Shown here piece after piece: positions 21,581 through 34,108 of a stretch of 64,000 nt of DNA. This DNA is from Takakia lepidozioides. Taxonomy: Eukaryota > Streptophyta > Takakiopsida > Takakiales > Takakiaceae. Where the stretch lies: contig CM060732.1 in the NCBI GenBank assembly GCA_030704615.1, forward strand, positions 4,588,001 to 4,652,000, given 5' to 3'. A program made the position numbers and the translations under genes. Each line of letters opens with the position of its first letter. The stretch's first letter is position 1. The notes beneath the pieces were generated by a model. It was not told the origin of the DNA and did not search any database. It was given only the letters and a program-made list of their open reading frames with translations.

Positions 21581-24500
21581 TTGGGACACATGGCGCAAGC
21601 ATGTACCATACACAAATGTGTGTACAACAGTTCCCCTGTCTATCCTGTTCTCCCACAATTTCCGTCGACTTCTGTCTACCCTCTCCTTTCTAATCTCTGG
21701 CAAGACAAAAGCTTTCTAGATGGAAGGCAACCACAGCCTTCCCATCCACAGTTGCCCTTGTTCCATTCTTTTAGACGGAAGTTCTCCGCTAATTTCCTCA
21801 GAGCTCTTAAATATCAGACTCGCTCCAGCTCTTTCCAAAATTTCCAACAACAGTCCAACCTACCAAGCTTTAGAGCAGCTGGGTTTGGTAACCAAACCGG
21901 TAGAATGAGCTGGAAGCTTGAGGATAGAGAGGTAGAAGAATTTATGCAAGGTGGAAGAACACTATTTTCTGGACCCTGTCGAAGGAGGGGCGCTGCGGTA
22001 GTCGCCATGTATACTCTTCCCCGGCCCCTCTCTTTCCTCCCATCAGCCGGTCCCCTGCGGGACTTTCTCTTTGCCACTGTTGGCGCAGTTGTAGCCTTTC
22101 TCTTTGCAGGGATTCTTGCCAGGATTTGGTGTCTAGAGGAGCGGTATTTCAGGGCGGCAGCTGCGGAGAGAGGGAAGGCAGCCATGCCAGAGATGGGGTC
22201 CAATCCAGGGCAGAAGGAGACGGTTGAGTGGGTGAACATGGTGATTCACAAAATTTGGAAGGTTTACAGACGAAGTCTGGAGGTGTGGCTGGTTGATCTG
22301 TTGCAACCGGCAATAGACAACCTGGGAAAACCTGACTATGTTAAAAGAGTAGAAATCGCAGAGTTTTGCCTGGACTACGAGCCTCTCTCTGTGCGGAACG
22401 TGCAACACCGTGCATCAAGGTAACAGAAAACCACTTTGGACTGCGGTGTGCCACCATATTGAGGGTTTCGATAAACATTATCATAGTCCCAACCCACATC
22501 ATGTGGCTCTGGAGCACATTGCATTTGTCTTTGTCAACCATGCTGGATTGAATGATTCTCTTTTTGATAAAGCAATTGTCTATGCAAGTAGAATGTTCCT
22601 TAGGGGCCACTCTCCTGCAACCCCTTCGGACTAGACTGGTTTACACTGGTGTCAGTACCTAATTTTTTGCACTTTTACTCCTTGTTACAGGCGAGCCAAT
22701 GATTTACAATACCAATTTGGCCTACGATACACTGGGGGAGCAAGGTGTCTCCTAAATTTAAAGCTTGGAACGGCAGGTGTTGAAACCTCGATCCCGGTTG
22801 GAGTGTACGATCTTGATGTGGATGCAGAGCTGTGGCTGAAGCTGCGGCTGGCACCTGTGAAACCATATGTGGGGACCCTGTCCATAGCATTTGTTCAACT
22901 TCCAACTATAAAGCTGGTCTTAGCACCCTTTCGCTTAGTGAACCTTTTTTCAATCCCGTTCTTGTCCAGATTTCTCTCCAAGCTGCTGACGATTGACCTT
23001 CCCCGCCTCCTAGTTCTTCCCCGGCACATCACCTTCGACTTTTTGCCACAGGGGCAGAATGCTTTGGATTCAGTTGAGGCCATGAAAAGTTCGCTTGAGT
23101 CAGGGGCTATGGATGAATCTTTGGCATCAGGTGTTTTGGATCTGTTGAAGAGTGGGGTGACTGAGCCTGTGCCTTCCCAGGCAGAGCCTAGTGATGCGTT
23201 TGTTGGGGAGCTCACTGTCACTGTCTGTGAGGCCCGAGATCTACCAATACGGGGTTTTACAGGGTGGAGCAACCCATATTGTATTCTTGCACTGGGAGAT
23301 CAGGTGATAGAGAGCAAACGTAACAAGGAGACTTCACACCCAGCTGGCCACAATGATCCCGTGTGGAACCAAGATTTCCAGTTCTTAGTGGAGGATCCCT
23401 GGAGGCAAAAGCTGATGCTGCGGGTTCGTGACAGCACGCTCACCCTCAACCCCAACATTGGCTACTGCCAGATCTCTCTAGCGGATCTCAAGGTGATATG
23501 GCACTGTATCCCGTCGCAAAGGTCATTGCATGTTGATGTCTTTGTTTTTTAATACTTGATTTTTGTATTGACATTTGTGTTTGGGCAATGTGCACGAACA
23601 ATGCATATTGCTACGAATGAGGAGAAAGTACTAGCCAGGACATTTAGTGATAACACTCTTGTGATGGTTTGGTTGAGAAGGATTTGCGCATGTGACCAAG
23701 AGGAGAGGGTAAACACAGCGGTCTACCGGTTGCCAGTGAGATTTTGCAGTGTTCGTTGGAGACTAACCAGATGGACCTCCAACATGAGTGAAAGTCATTT
23801 AGCTGCTAGTGACTAGGTGATTTTGGACTAGCAGTTGATGCTAAAATTTGGGTCTATCTTTCCAGGATTGTGTGCCTCGCAGTCAGTGGGTTCCATTGAC
23901 ACGTGAGAGCCCTTTTGGTGCCAAAAAAGTCCCTGGGCATGTGCATTTGGCTCTAACATACAAGTCATTTGTTGACGAAGATGAAGATCTTGGTGGGGAT
24001 GTGGATGGGTCTCTTGCTCCCTACATCAAAGTTTTCAGTGATTCTAGTGCAGGGAGCGATGAAGAAATTGGTACAAGCCTGGGAGAAGAAATTGCCTCCA
24101 GCCTAAGAGAGGAGGCAAGTGGCAGAGATCAGAATGGATCTCTGGTAGCAGATGATGACAATGCCGAAGTGGTCCAGAGACAGAGCGGGGATGTGAGCAT
24201 AGAAGTGACAAGTACATCAATGTCCTTTCCTGCACAGAATGGGGCTTCCAGGAAACGGAGGGGGAGCACAGCCGGAGGTGCAAGGGGTCAGAATGGTGCT
24301 GTGGCAGGAGGTCCCAAGAAACAGAAGGAAGGTGGGGAACAACACCTAGGGGTGCAAAATCAGGCATTGACTGAGCATGCAAAACAACACTGTGTTGCTC
24401 CAGCTGGGAATCTGGGGCATCAGAACGTGGGTTCCCCTGCGGGAAGGTGGGATTCAAATGGGACTGCAGTGAATGGCTCTGGGATGCAAAATTGTACAGG

Positions 24501-24990
24501 CAGAAGTCCAGGTTCTCGGCAAGGAAACCGGGCTGTAGCAAGTGGTCATCTGGAAGGAAACACTTCTGCTTCAGGGAATCTCAATCAACCAAATGGCACT
24601 ACAACTCGGTTGCAAAATGGGAGTTACATGGAACATGTTGTTCGACTAAAGAATCTGGACAGGGTCCCAGTAGCTGTTTCTCAGGCTGCAGATGGAAGTG
24701 ATGCAGAAGCTTCCATTGGACAGAATTGGAGCTCAGCAGGGGTTTCTGAAGAATGTAGTGAAACAGTAGATGGGGTTCTTAATGCCAGAGTATCTGACGC
24801 TTCTAATGTTTTACTGAATAATGAGGCTATCATTGCTGAAGAGGTACCAGCAGAGGTCACAGAGAATGATTTTGTAGGGCAACCCTCAAAGACCGATGGG
24901 TCTTCGAAAATAATCTGGTTGTGTTTAGTGACCACCATGGCCTATGTGCTGGGCTGCAGTTTACATATATCAAATCCCTTGCATCCGTGA
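21581..24990 (+). CDS. SMP-C2 lipid-transfer protein, NTMC2 type 5-like
   Basis: Three exons, 21581-22419, 22691-23492 and 23866-24990, join in frame with GT-AG introns (922 codons with stop). Residues about 161-183 form a membrane helix (FLFATVGAVVAFLFAGILA). An SMP domain follows from about 215 (EWVNMVIHKIWKVYR, LLQPAIDNLGKPDYVKRVEI, LQYQFGLRYTGGARCLLNL), then LSKLLTIDLPRLLVLPRHIT and a C2 domain from about 450 (VGELTVTVCEARDLPIRGF, WNQDFQFLVEDPW). These blocks match plant NTMC2T5 proteins, which tether membranes and move lipids. The C2 loop reads GWSNPYCIL where Asp-Pro-Tyr is usual, so calcium binding may be weak. A Gln/Asn/Gly-rich tail with basic patches leads to a C-terminal hydrophobic segment (IIWLCLVTTMAYVLGCSL). 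The true start could be one of the later ATGs at 21907 or 22007. Confidence 0.85.
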
Positions 24991-26639
24991 AAATCACGTT
25001 GCAGCTCATCTTTCTTAATTGTGCTTGTCCGTGTCGGAATGGGGATGTCTGTATATGTGAGGGAGAGACACAGGTACAGAAGTAAGACTTTATTACTCCC
25101 ACAGAACGTGCAGGGATTTAGGCCTAGTTTTCTAGTGCAGGGCGGGAGAAAGAAATGATGGTCTGTCTCCAGTTCGACCTTTGGCTGAAGCTTGGCAAAG
25201 AAAGAGCAGGCCAGCCAGGAAGTGTAAGGTCAGCCCTCAAAATCAAATTTTCTGAGAATTATATGCTTGATGGATGGAGGCTGATCACTGGGTTAAAACC
25301 TTCTGACAGTTGCCTTGCAGACAGTAATCAGTTACCCATTTCAACAGTCAGCACATAGTGATACCACCACTCTCTTGGAGGACGAATTTGTCCAATCTTT
25401 GCTTACTAGAGGAACAAACCTAGAGTCATATTCACGACGCGGATATTAGAGTCATCCTAACGACACGGTTTTCATGACACTTTGCAAAAGAGTCATATGT
25501 GACCAAAAGAGTCATGAAACTTTGTCGCTAATGTGCATGAGCTCTAATCAGGTTCATGTTTTTTCAGGAAAAACGCTGGAGAGCAAGATGTAGAGGTCCT
25601 TTTCATCCCAGTGGAAGTCATTTCTTTATTTACTGAGGAAAAGCATCTGCTCTTTACAACATTGCCTTCATGGCCAATCTTGAACTTGTTGGCTCCTCTG
25701 CAGCCATATCTTTTTGTGCAGTGTCATTGTAGGTTCGGGCATCTCAGTACCAGTAAGGAGTTTATCTTTCACGGCAGCCAACCCAAGTGCTCAAGCCCCC
25801 TTCATGGCACCTTCCTTGAATGGTCTGGTGAGGAGAATTTCAAATACAGGTGTTGTGGCGTGTTTCCATCAAAATCTGGTGTGCCGTGAAACAAAGCATA
25901 GTGTTGGAGATGGCACTTGGTAAATGAAAGGGAGCGGAGAACACACAACAGGAGGATAAGGGCGAAGAAAACAACTGGTTCTGTGCAGCAAAGCAGGCTG
26001 CTGTCTGTGTGATGGTAGTACACGAGTGCCTCTCAGACTGGGGCCACAGCAGAACACCAAGGCTTTGTCCTCCTGTTGCACACTCTTGAGTCCATCCCTG
26101 GTTAGAGGCCTACGCAGTCTATTTGCATTCCAGATTATTCTTCAAATCTTTTGTTTGTATTTGCGCAGCCCAGCTCTTTAAGCCGAGCACAATGATTGTG
26201 GCCTGCATGTAGGGTTGCTCAGGGTGGTTTGACATGTGAGGCGGGCACCCATAATCTGAATTTGTGAATAAAGGGAGGGTCATTAATACACCTATATAAG
26301 TCACACAGAGATTTGACAAAATGTAACTAATGTGGCTATGGTATTTGATGCCATTGATTGATTGCTGCTAAACCCATTTGGTCTTTGTGGTTTTTTGTGC
26401 AACAAATCATGGGTATTTTTCTGAAAATCTGTTCCAGGAAGAAACATGGGTGTGACTCAGAATCCAATTCTCCCCAACATGCGCATGTGAAACCTGGATC
26501 TCAGGAGGCTTGATCATGGTCTTTGGTTGAACTTTTCCTGAAAATGAATTCAAACTTTGAGATTTGAAATTGGTGCAAAAAATAAGCTTGATTTAATGGT
26601 GGAGGCCATTTACAGGTCTGACAAAATTGGATGGAACTT
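24991..26639. other. No gene recognised
   Basis: Downstream of the SMP-C2 gene I see only short unrelated frames. Near 25440-25540 there are short repeated GAGTCAT motifs. Part of the first few hundred bases is presumably the 3' untranslated region of the SMP-C2 gene. Confidence 0.4.
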
Positions 26640-26830
26640 CTGTGAAATGTTGTAAAAAAAATGATGATGCCTCCTTGAGGAAGTGTAAATTATGGTGTCT
26701 CTTCATCCCGAGGGACTACTTGCAACTATTGCCTTCACTTGGAAAGTGGACACCTTGATTCCTAGATCACCTAGGTTATGCATAGCAAGGCATCAACTCC
26801 TGACCACTCGGCTACCTACTCTAGTGCAAC
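26640..26830 (-). mobile_element. tRNA-derived SINE-like element
   Basis: On the minus strand from about 26825 there is an A-box-like GTAGCCGAGTGGTCAGG (typical of Ser/Leu tRNAs) and about 45 bases later GGAATCAAGGTG, a weak B box. A unique body ends in a T-run near 26655. The stem arms of a real tRNA do not pair. A tRNA-derived SINE is the likeliest explanation. Confidence 0.4.
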
Positions 26831-28042
26831 TCGTTGAATTTTGTATGTGAACTAAATATGCATTGCCTTTTATCCAAAGTTGATGTCAAAAAGAAAATTA
26901 GTAAGAATAGCATGACGAACTCCAAAATGTTCCCAATAGTGTTGCAAGTCTCAAAGATGCTATGGACCTATTGCGCTCAAGTCTTGCTAAGGCAAGATTC
27001 TTCTTCTGTTTCCATATAAGTTTTGGGGTATGTGGCATGCAGAGTAGTGTTTTGTGAGGAGAGTTGGATCAGCACCGGACGACTCTTGGCATTCTCAATT
27101 CATCACACGCCTTCAACACAATAGAACTCATATGTTCATGCCTTGAACATAGTACACATAAAACAAACATTCATACGATGGCCCAATAGTTAGAGCACAA
27201 GGTTGCTTTACAAACGGTTGAGAGTTCATAGATGTAGTGTAGCCAAATCTAATGTGTGTGCCCTTGCGTCTCTTGAGCGGTTTTGGATAGTCGGAGGATA
27301 TTGCAGACTGTTATTACATCTTCACTTCGGTGGCTCTGTGCACCTATATTCAAGCCGACAATAGCAACAGTGGTACCTGCAGAGAAAGCATATCAATTCG
27401 AGGAGGGTTAAAATCACGTACAACTTTGTCTGATTAGCACAAAGATGTGGCTGGGGATGATAGTAAAGTTTCACAAATGACTTACTTATGCCACCAACGA
27501 TAGCTGTTTCCCTGCACGATGTTGTCACATCTGGCAATTCACGATATTTTCGTTCTTGAACATAAAATTGGGTCTTCCCATCCTCTCTACTCCTTTCACC
27601 TTCCAAAAATGGCAGGAATGCAAGACCATGGAACAACAGCTGTCTCAATGTATACCCGTTTTTTTTCCCTTTCTTCTTCCTATGAAACAGATTGTATCCA
27701 CATAATGTTTGTGTGATTGAAAAGTTTGTCTTTGGACAGCTGTAGGATGCACTTCAACTGAGATTCCAAATGCTGCAAATGACAGAGTTCTCCCACCTCG
27801 TCTTTCAAACCATTTGATTACAATGTCACATTGTAATAGGGCCCAATCCCAAAGGGTGCAGTAGCCGCGAGACGAAGTGACTCTTAGTTACGCTGGCTCA
27901 GGCCGGAGTCTTCTCTCTCTGCCACATTGTGGTCCTCATCCGCCAACTTCAATGGTAAGTGATGTGCTACCTTGTTCTTGGTGTGACTCTGTGAGGGCTC
28001 GCTGGAACCAGTCATCATGTATACTTTGTTCTGTTTGCATAC
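26831..28042. other. No gene recognised
   Basis: No domain or long frame can be supported. A weak tRNA-like segment lies near 27176-27240 (GGCCCAATAGTTAGAGCAC) without a good B box. The rest shows nothing recognisable. Confidence 0.35.
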
Positions 28043-28725
28043 TTACAACATGTGCTGCGTGCCTGCTAGATCTTTACCATAGCAGTCACCCTCACACAGA
28101 TTGTCTTGCGAGTCACTCCTCCTGGTCTTGCCTTCATCCCTTGTGTTAATGCAGTTCATGCTTGCTGGTTCTCTCCTCAGTTCATTGGCTGCACCTTCAC
28201 TTGTTTGTAGCAGACACTGCCCATCTTCATCCATTGGAAAATGCAGTTCTTCCATATGATCAATCTGTTTGATGTTTGGCTTTTCTGTGTGTAGCTCACT
28301 CTTGTGATCATCAATCTGTCCAAAGAAGATAAGTTCTCTCTGCTTCTTTTCCTTGCCCTGCTTGGTACCCTTGCTTTGTCCTCCATTTACTGTACTTGCT
28401 CAGAGTGAAATGGTTCTTCTTTTGGTGGTTCCAAGCCTTCCTTTCCTCCTTCTCTGATCCTGTTAGTTTGATTCACTTGGCTCTGTGCAGCAGCTTCCTC
28501 GTTCATGTCATCTTCACCTGGTTTTTCTGCGCCTCGCTGTTGGTTGATCTCAACCACTTGTTCCAGCCATGTCCTCCTCAAGTTTAGCTCTCTTACATAC
28601 CCCTCTTGTACAACACTTCTGTTTGTTTGCACTTGATGTGTATGTGATTCACGACTCTTGACTGGGAAGTAGACTTTCCACAGGGCAGCACCCTTGACGT
28701 GAAGTCCCTTGACTGTTTTTCCCAC
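28043..28725 (-). pseudogene. Uncharacterised broken reading frame
   Basis: A minus-strand frame from 28725 (GAALWKVYFPVKSRESHTHQ, ELNLRRTWLEQVVEINQQ, charged Gln/Glu-rich end) stops at 28387. A second frame, offset by one, continues to 28043 (KSELHTEKPNIKQIDHMEEL, QCLLQTSEGAANELRREP). The two may be halves of one frameshifted charged protein. I do not recognise it. It lies just beyond the putative 3' LTR of gypsy B and could be part of an adjacent element. Confidence 0.3.
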
Positions 28726-28959
28726 GCTTTTGGCTAAGTTACCCTAAATGTGGCACTCACAGTCATTGCTATGCCTCTGTGTGTTCTCTCAACAGTGTCC
28801 ATGGCCCGAATGATATCTCTAAATTTTTCTTTTGCCCACCAAATTATCAGCACTGTGATGCTACAAAATGCGTTAAGGGCGAGATGCTTCGTCCTCTGCA
28901 GAAACGCTTTCGGGGGATGTGGCTCGGCAAAGCAGCTTTACGACGAAGGGGGAATCAAT

Positions 28960-29390
28960 CGCTGAGGAGCCGCCAACAGAAGTAGTGGATGCACGATAAA
29001 CACACAGGAACACACAGGAACACACAGGCACTGTCTCTCTGTCACATTCACCGCCGCATACCGAATGAACACACAGCTACTAGTGCACACCTCAGACTGA
29101 GGGTGGCATCCTGGTGTTCATTTCTTGTGTAGTCCTTTTAACATGATCCAAGTGTCTGACATGTCATCGCCATATGCTGCGGCGTTATTGGCTTAAGGCC
29201 AAGTCATCTAATCTACTCCGCCAAAGCTGATCAACGGCTATGATATTTAATGCAGAATTCTAACGGTATACAAACAATAAGTAAAGCAGGAGCTCTACAG
29301 CTCATATACGCGGAATGAGGAAGCTTCATAAGTTCATCTGTCAGGGAGAATTGGGAGCAGGAAGAGAACGGGCCATCACATATGTGGTGA
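28960..29390 (-). mobile_element. Putative 3' LTR of gypsy B
   Basis: On the minus strand, about 430 bp after the last gypsy B codon, a purine run (AAAGCCGGGGGTAG near 29395-29408) resembles a polypurine tract. It is followed by CATCACCACATATGTGATGG, which would place the LTR start near 29384. The region then runs to repeated CACACAGGAA units (about 29000-29030). The 5' LTR is not in the window, so the ends are uncertain. Confidence 0.35.
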
Positions 29391-29827
29391 TGCTACCCCC
29401 GGCTTTCAAAATTCTGAACACCTATGAAGACAAGTAACTACTTCTGGTTTGCTAGTGAACTTCCAGATCCAGATTTGATCAATGGATACACCTTGGAAGC
29501 CACAGAAGTGGAAGTGATGTAGGAACTCTCAAATAGCACAACATAACAGAAAGCTTGAGCACATCAAGTCACCAGTAACTTGTAGTCTAAGTGTCATAGT
29601 GGGAGCTACAAGATGCCCCACCTCCAGGCCTGAATTGGGATGAAAAAACCTGTTGTGCAGGAAAAACCCCAATCCTCACAAACAGATGGCCAGTTCATAA
29701 ACAAGACAAGCTAAAACAAGCTAACCAAAGCAAGCTAATGCTAAGCTCTCTACCTATAAATCAAAACAGCAAACAAGCCAAATTGGAATGAAGCCACAGC
29801 TTGGACAACTGCAAAACAACTCCTAGA

Positions 29828-31356
29828 TCACCGTCGAGCCTTCTTCTTGGGAGACATCTCCACTGTCCTTCCCTCCACATTCACACAAGTTAGATCAGGT
29901 TGTAATCTCGAATACAACAGGTCAGCAATTGGTACATCCTCTGGGATTTCCTTGACTGATGGATGCTGAGGCAACAGTCTAGCCATGTTCCCAACAGCCA
30001 TCTCATAAATCAGATAAGGCCCTTCTATGCGAGTCTTACCCTTGGACTCAATTGCACCATGCTGCACCTTAACACAGACTGTCTGACCAGCAACAAACGT
30101 GGAAGAATAAACTACTTGCCTACTATACTGCTTGGCTTGCGCCAGCTGAGCCTTGGAGATATTATACTTAGCCTCGTCTTTGATCCGAGAATGATGACCC
30201 AGCAGATCAATGACAAATTGCTCCCAATCTTCTGGTTCAGCAACTACCGGATTGAGAGGGGTATAGGGGAGACACAAGGGCGACCATAGAGAAGTTCAAA
30301 GGGAGTGCGGCAGGTACTGGCATGCACAGCAGTCCTACAAGCAAAAATGAGAGGGGGAAGAAGCACGTCCCATTCCTGGGTAAGACCTCCACACTTCTTC
30401 AGCATGAGACACATGGTTTGATTGAAGCGCTCCGTGAGTCCGTTGCATCGGGGGTGATAAGGTCGAGTGGTAGCTTGATGAATGCCCATGTTGCGACAAA
30501 TCATCAACATCAGAATATTACAGAATTCCAGAAATCAGTGAGGATTTCCAAAGGACATCCGTGCCTCAAAATGATGTCGTCAAAGAAAAACTGAGCCACA
30601 CCATCACTATCCTTAGACACCAGTGGCTGGGCCTCTACCCACTTAGTCAGATAATCCGTAGCTACAATTATGTAACTATGGCCCTTCGACGTGAGATTCA
30701 AGGGTCCTACGAGATCCATACCCACTAGCAAAGGCAAAGGTTACGGGAATGGATTGTAACTCTAGCACCACCGGAGCACGAGGAAGCTTGGCTTTGGCAT
30801 TGCAGCCCACACACAAGGAGATATACAAGGCAACATCCTTACGCATTCCATGTGAACTTCTCTCTAATCCTGGCAACAGTCTTCTTCACCCCAAAATGAC
30901 TAGCAAAAGTTGAGTCATGATACAATGCAAAGATTACAGGGAGAGAACTCTTCACTGGCACTTCCATAAGGCTGGGAGGTTCACCCTTGAACACTTTGTA
31001 CATGACTCCTTCCCTCACTACGTGCGAGTGGTGGTTGTAGAGAACCTGACGTCGAACAAGGTCACTTATTCCTGCCGCGTGACACCGTGTTGACACTTAT
31101 GGAGCAGTGCCTCATGCAAAAGATCCTCCATGTCTGCCATACATAGGCCATCGTCTTCGTGGGTTAGAACCAAGTAGCAAGGAGTGTCATGCATCTGGGC
31201 TCTCCATGCCTTTAAACCTTGAACCCTTACTAAAGGACAGCTTACTACAGAACAGACAGGGCTTATAAGTACTAGTGAGAGAGCATGATCAATCAAAGAA
31301 CATGGATCAGCATACAAGAGAGGTAGGAACCAGCCCAACTTCAGGTTAGAAGGCAA
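29828..31356 (-). pseudogene. Gypsy B: integrase and C-terminus
   Basis: Frames in sequence encode an integrase zinc module (YHDSTFASHFGVKKTVARI, CVGCNAKAK) and a core with GMDLVGPL, YIIVATDYLTKWVEAQPL and EILTD. After a small indel near 30530 it continues with RNMGIHQATTRPYHPRCNGL, TERFNQTM and a GQTVCVKVQHG-type C-terminal barrel, ending in a basic tail (SPKKKARR) at 29828. No chromodomain follows, unlike gypsy A. Several frameshifts (near 30277, 30530, 30740, 30860 and 31080) break the frame. DD(35)E integrases insert the element's DNA, and this one cannot be made intact. Confidence 0.8.
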
Positions 31357-31415
31357 CTTCCTGATCCCTCACAGGTCTGAATCCCTTGCCTGCAGTGCCA
31401 GTACCAATGGTAACC

Positions 31416-32750
31416 TCAAGTGCCATCCCTAAGAAGAAGATCCCAGCCAAGAACCTTATCTAAAGAGGGTGCCACAGTATAAGAAAACAAATCTGCAGCA
31501 AGACAAGGTGCAGCAACAGGAACATCATAAGAATCAGCAACTAAATCCTTTATTTTGTTGTAAGGAACAAACACATGTGGCTCTGTTCTTGTTAATGCAT
31601 CCGCATTTGTGTTCTCCTTCCCTTTCTTGTAGACAATCTTGAACTCAAAAGCCTGCAAAGTCAGAGCCCACCTAGCTTACCTGCCATGAAGCTCTCTAGG
31701 GGTAGTAAGTGCCTTCAAAGGCAAATGATCAGTTTCAATAATGAATGGGCAACCATGAAGATATTGTCTATAATGCTTAACCCCAAATAGAACAGCAAGT
31801 CCCTCTGTAATTGAATAGTTTCTCTCATGTTTATCTAAGCGAGATGCATATCCAATGACCTGCTCCTTACCCTTTTCACCTGGCAAAGAATAGCTGAAAT
31901 AGTAACATCACTTGCATCGGTCTGCAATACTAATGGGAGAGTGAAGTTTGGATAAACCATAACAGGAGCTGAAGTGAGTGCCACCTAGCCTTTGGAAGGC
32001 ATGGATCTGGGCCATCCCCCACGTGAACTTGACAGTCTTAGAAAGCAGTTTAGTCAAGGCATTAGCAATCCTGGCAAAGTCCCTGATAAATCTTCTATAG
32101 TAGGAGGCAAGGCCAAGGAATGACTTAACACACCGCTCGTCAACAGGAACTAGAAAATTCCAGACTGATTCAAGGTTAGAAGTGTCAGGTTTCAGACCTG
32201 CAGCAGTGAGCCTATGACCCAAGAATTTTAATTCTGCAAAGCAAAACTCACACTTCTTGGTCTTGACTTTGAGACCTACTACTCTCAGCCTGCAAAACAC
32301 CCTCTGCAGATCAGTTAGATGCTTTTCAAAAGATGCTAAATATATATTGATATCATCAATATATACCAGCACACATTCCCATCTCAGATTCCCTAGCACC
32401 ACGTCCATGAGCCGCTGAAAAGTAGTTGTGGCGTTGCACAAGCCAAACGACATAGCTTCATATTGGTACATGCCCATACGGCACACGAAGGCAGTCTTTT
32501 CCTTTGATCGCTCAGTCAAAGGCACTTGCCAAAACCCTGATGCAAGATCCAGCTTAGAGAATATCTTAGCCCCGTGAAGCATATCAAGGGTCTCATTAAT
32601 CCTGGGTAAGGGATACACATCATTTTTGGTAATCGCATTCAGTCTTCGAAAGTCAACACAGAACCTAGTGCTCCCTTCTTTCTTGCCAATCAGCACTATA
32701 GGGCTAGCCCATGGAGAAACAGAGGGTCTAATGACTCCGGCATCAAGCAT
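31416..32750 (-). pseudogene. Gypsy B: reverse transcriptase and RNase H
   Basis: The RT reads DAGVIRPSVSPWASPIVLI, TRFCVDFRRLNAITKNDVYP, KIFSKLDLASGFWQVPL, AMSFGLCNATTTFQRLM and VLVYIDDINIY, so the catalytic YIDD is present. It continues with KKCEFCFAELKFLGHRL and [19 protein letters not shown]. After a frameshift near 31900, RNase H follows (YASRLDKHERNYSITEGLAV, IETDHLPLKAL, NADALTRTEPH), with a further break near 31670. It is more diverged from plant chromoviruses than gypsy A and represents a second Ty3/gypsy lineage. Confidence 0.85.
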
Positions 32751-32892
32751 CCTTTTGATTTCATCATGTATGATTGACCTTTCCTTGACACTCTCCCTGT
32801 ATGGGTACTATTTCACTAGCTTACCATCACTCTCAATGTCGTGTTCAATGAGAGTGGTCCTTCCAAGGTCAGTAGGACCCTTGCTGAAAACA

Positions 32893-34029
32893 TCAGCATT
32901 TTATTCTAAGTAGATCTTTTAACTGGGTTAACTGGGCCTCTTCAAGGTCTCTCATCTTGACCATTTTCAGAATTTCTTGGACATGAGCTTCATCAAAAAT
33001 ATCAGGATGACAAGGCTGAGGTGGAGCAGAGTACCTTGAAAATGCAGTCAAGGACTCTACCTCATTGTTGACAAGACCCATTTCTTGTAGAGTAAAGCCT
33101 TCCTGAATTTCCATGATGTCATCAATGGGAATAGCAGAAATTCTGGCTAGCACCTGCCCGTTCCTTACAGTCACAGGCATCCTCTCAGGATTAGCAACAA
33201 GTAGCTTGACTTCACCCTTGAATCCTCTATCAATGACTATTGAAGCTATCATGCAATGTTTGTGCAAGACTAATCTTTGCCATCCCACAGTTTCAAGATA
33301 GTAGCCTTTGGGACACAAGAAATCCCTTCCTGTAGCAACCATCTTTTGACTCATGGGAGGAATGGTGAAGTCAGCACAAGCACGAATCAAGGTAGTGTTG
33401 TCACGCACAGGTACTGGATGGCATCCTTTTTGCCTAATGGCAGGGATGGTCCATTGCTGCAGAGTGTGTTTTGAAGCTTCCATTTGCATAAACTGTTGCC
33501 AATTAACCTCTTCACCACTATGCCTTCTGACCCCTTGAGCTATGGCCTTGAGTTGAGATACCTTGGCAGCATTGTAACCCCTACTAACCTGGACGGTAGT
33601 TAGAGGGACATCAACTTCCTGTCCATCTCCTTTCTTAAAGTGCATAGTGTTATCCCCTAGGTCTATGGTAGCAGCAGCTCCCTTCATCCAACCCAAAAGA
33701 AACTGATCTCCCATAGTTATAATGCAAGTGATGAGAACCTCCTTCCCATGAATGCCTACCAGGACCGACACAAGACCAACAGGCTCATAACTGGTTCCAT
33801 CAGCTATCATTACTTCCATGCCAGCAGCAGATCCCAGCTTTAGACCAAGCACACGAACAATCTCTAAGGGTATTGTAGAAACAGTGCACCCAGTGTTTAT
33901 GACACAAGGAAAATTAAGTTGACCAACATGACATTGAGTGAGCAAAGGGGAGATGGGATCTTGTAAGAGTTTCTTACTCAACTCGCAATGTAATGCTTTA
34001 AAGTTTTTGGAGAGCATTACTCTAGTCAA
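32893..34029 (-). pseudogene. Gypsy B: protease region
   Basis: A 378-codon frame contains a retropepsin-like site, FPCVINTGCTVSTIPLEIV. The expected Asp of the D-T/S-G triad is Asn (codon 33895-33897), a single G-to-A change that should inactivate the protease. Downstream the frame continues with conserved linker sequence (KGYYLETVGWQRLVL, RMPVTVRNGQVLARIS) leading toward the RT, from which it is separated by frame breaks near 32890 and 32760. Confidence 0.75.
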
Positions 34030-34108
34030 CTGCCCCTTTCTTTCGGGAATTCTAAACCTCTGAGCAGATCAATCTCCCACACCCGACACCTTGGGAGATC
34101 TTACTCGT

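Noticed and set aside
23556-23816. Separate small gene inside intron 2 of the SMP-C2 gene
   Set aside because: The frame has no motif, lies wholly in the intron between good GT and AG sites, and both flanking exons join in frame across it.
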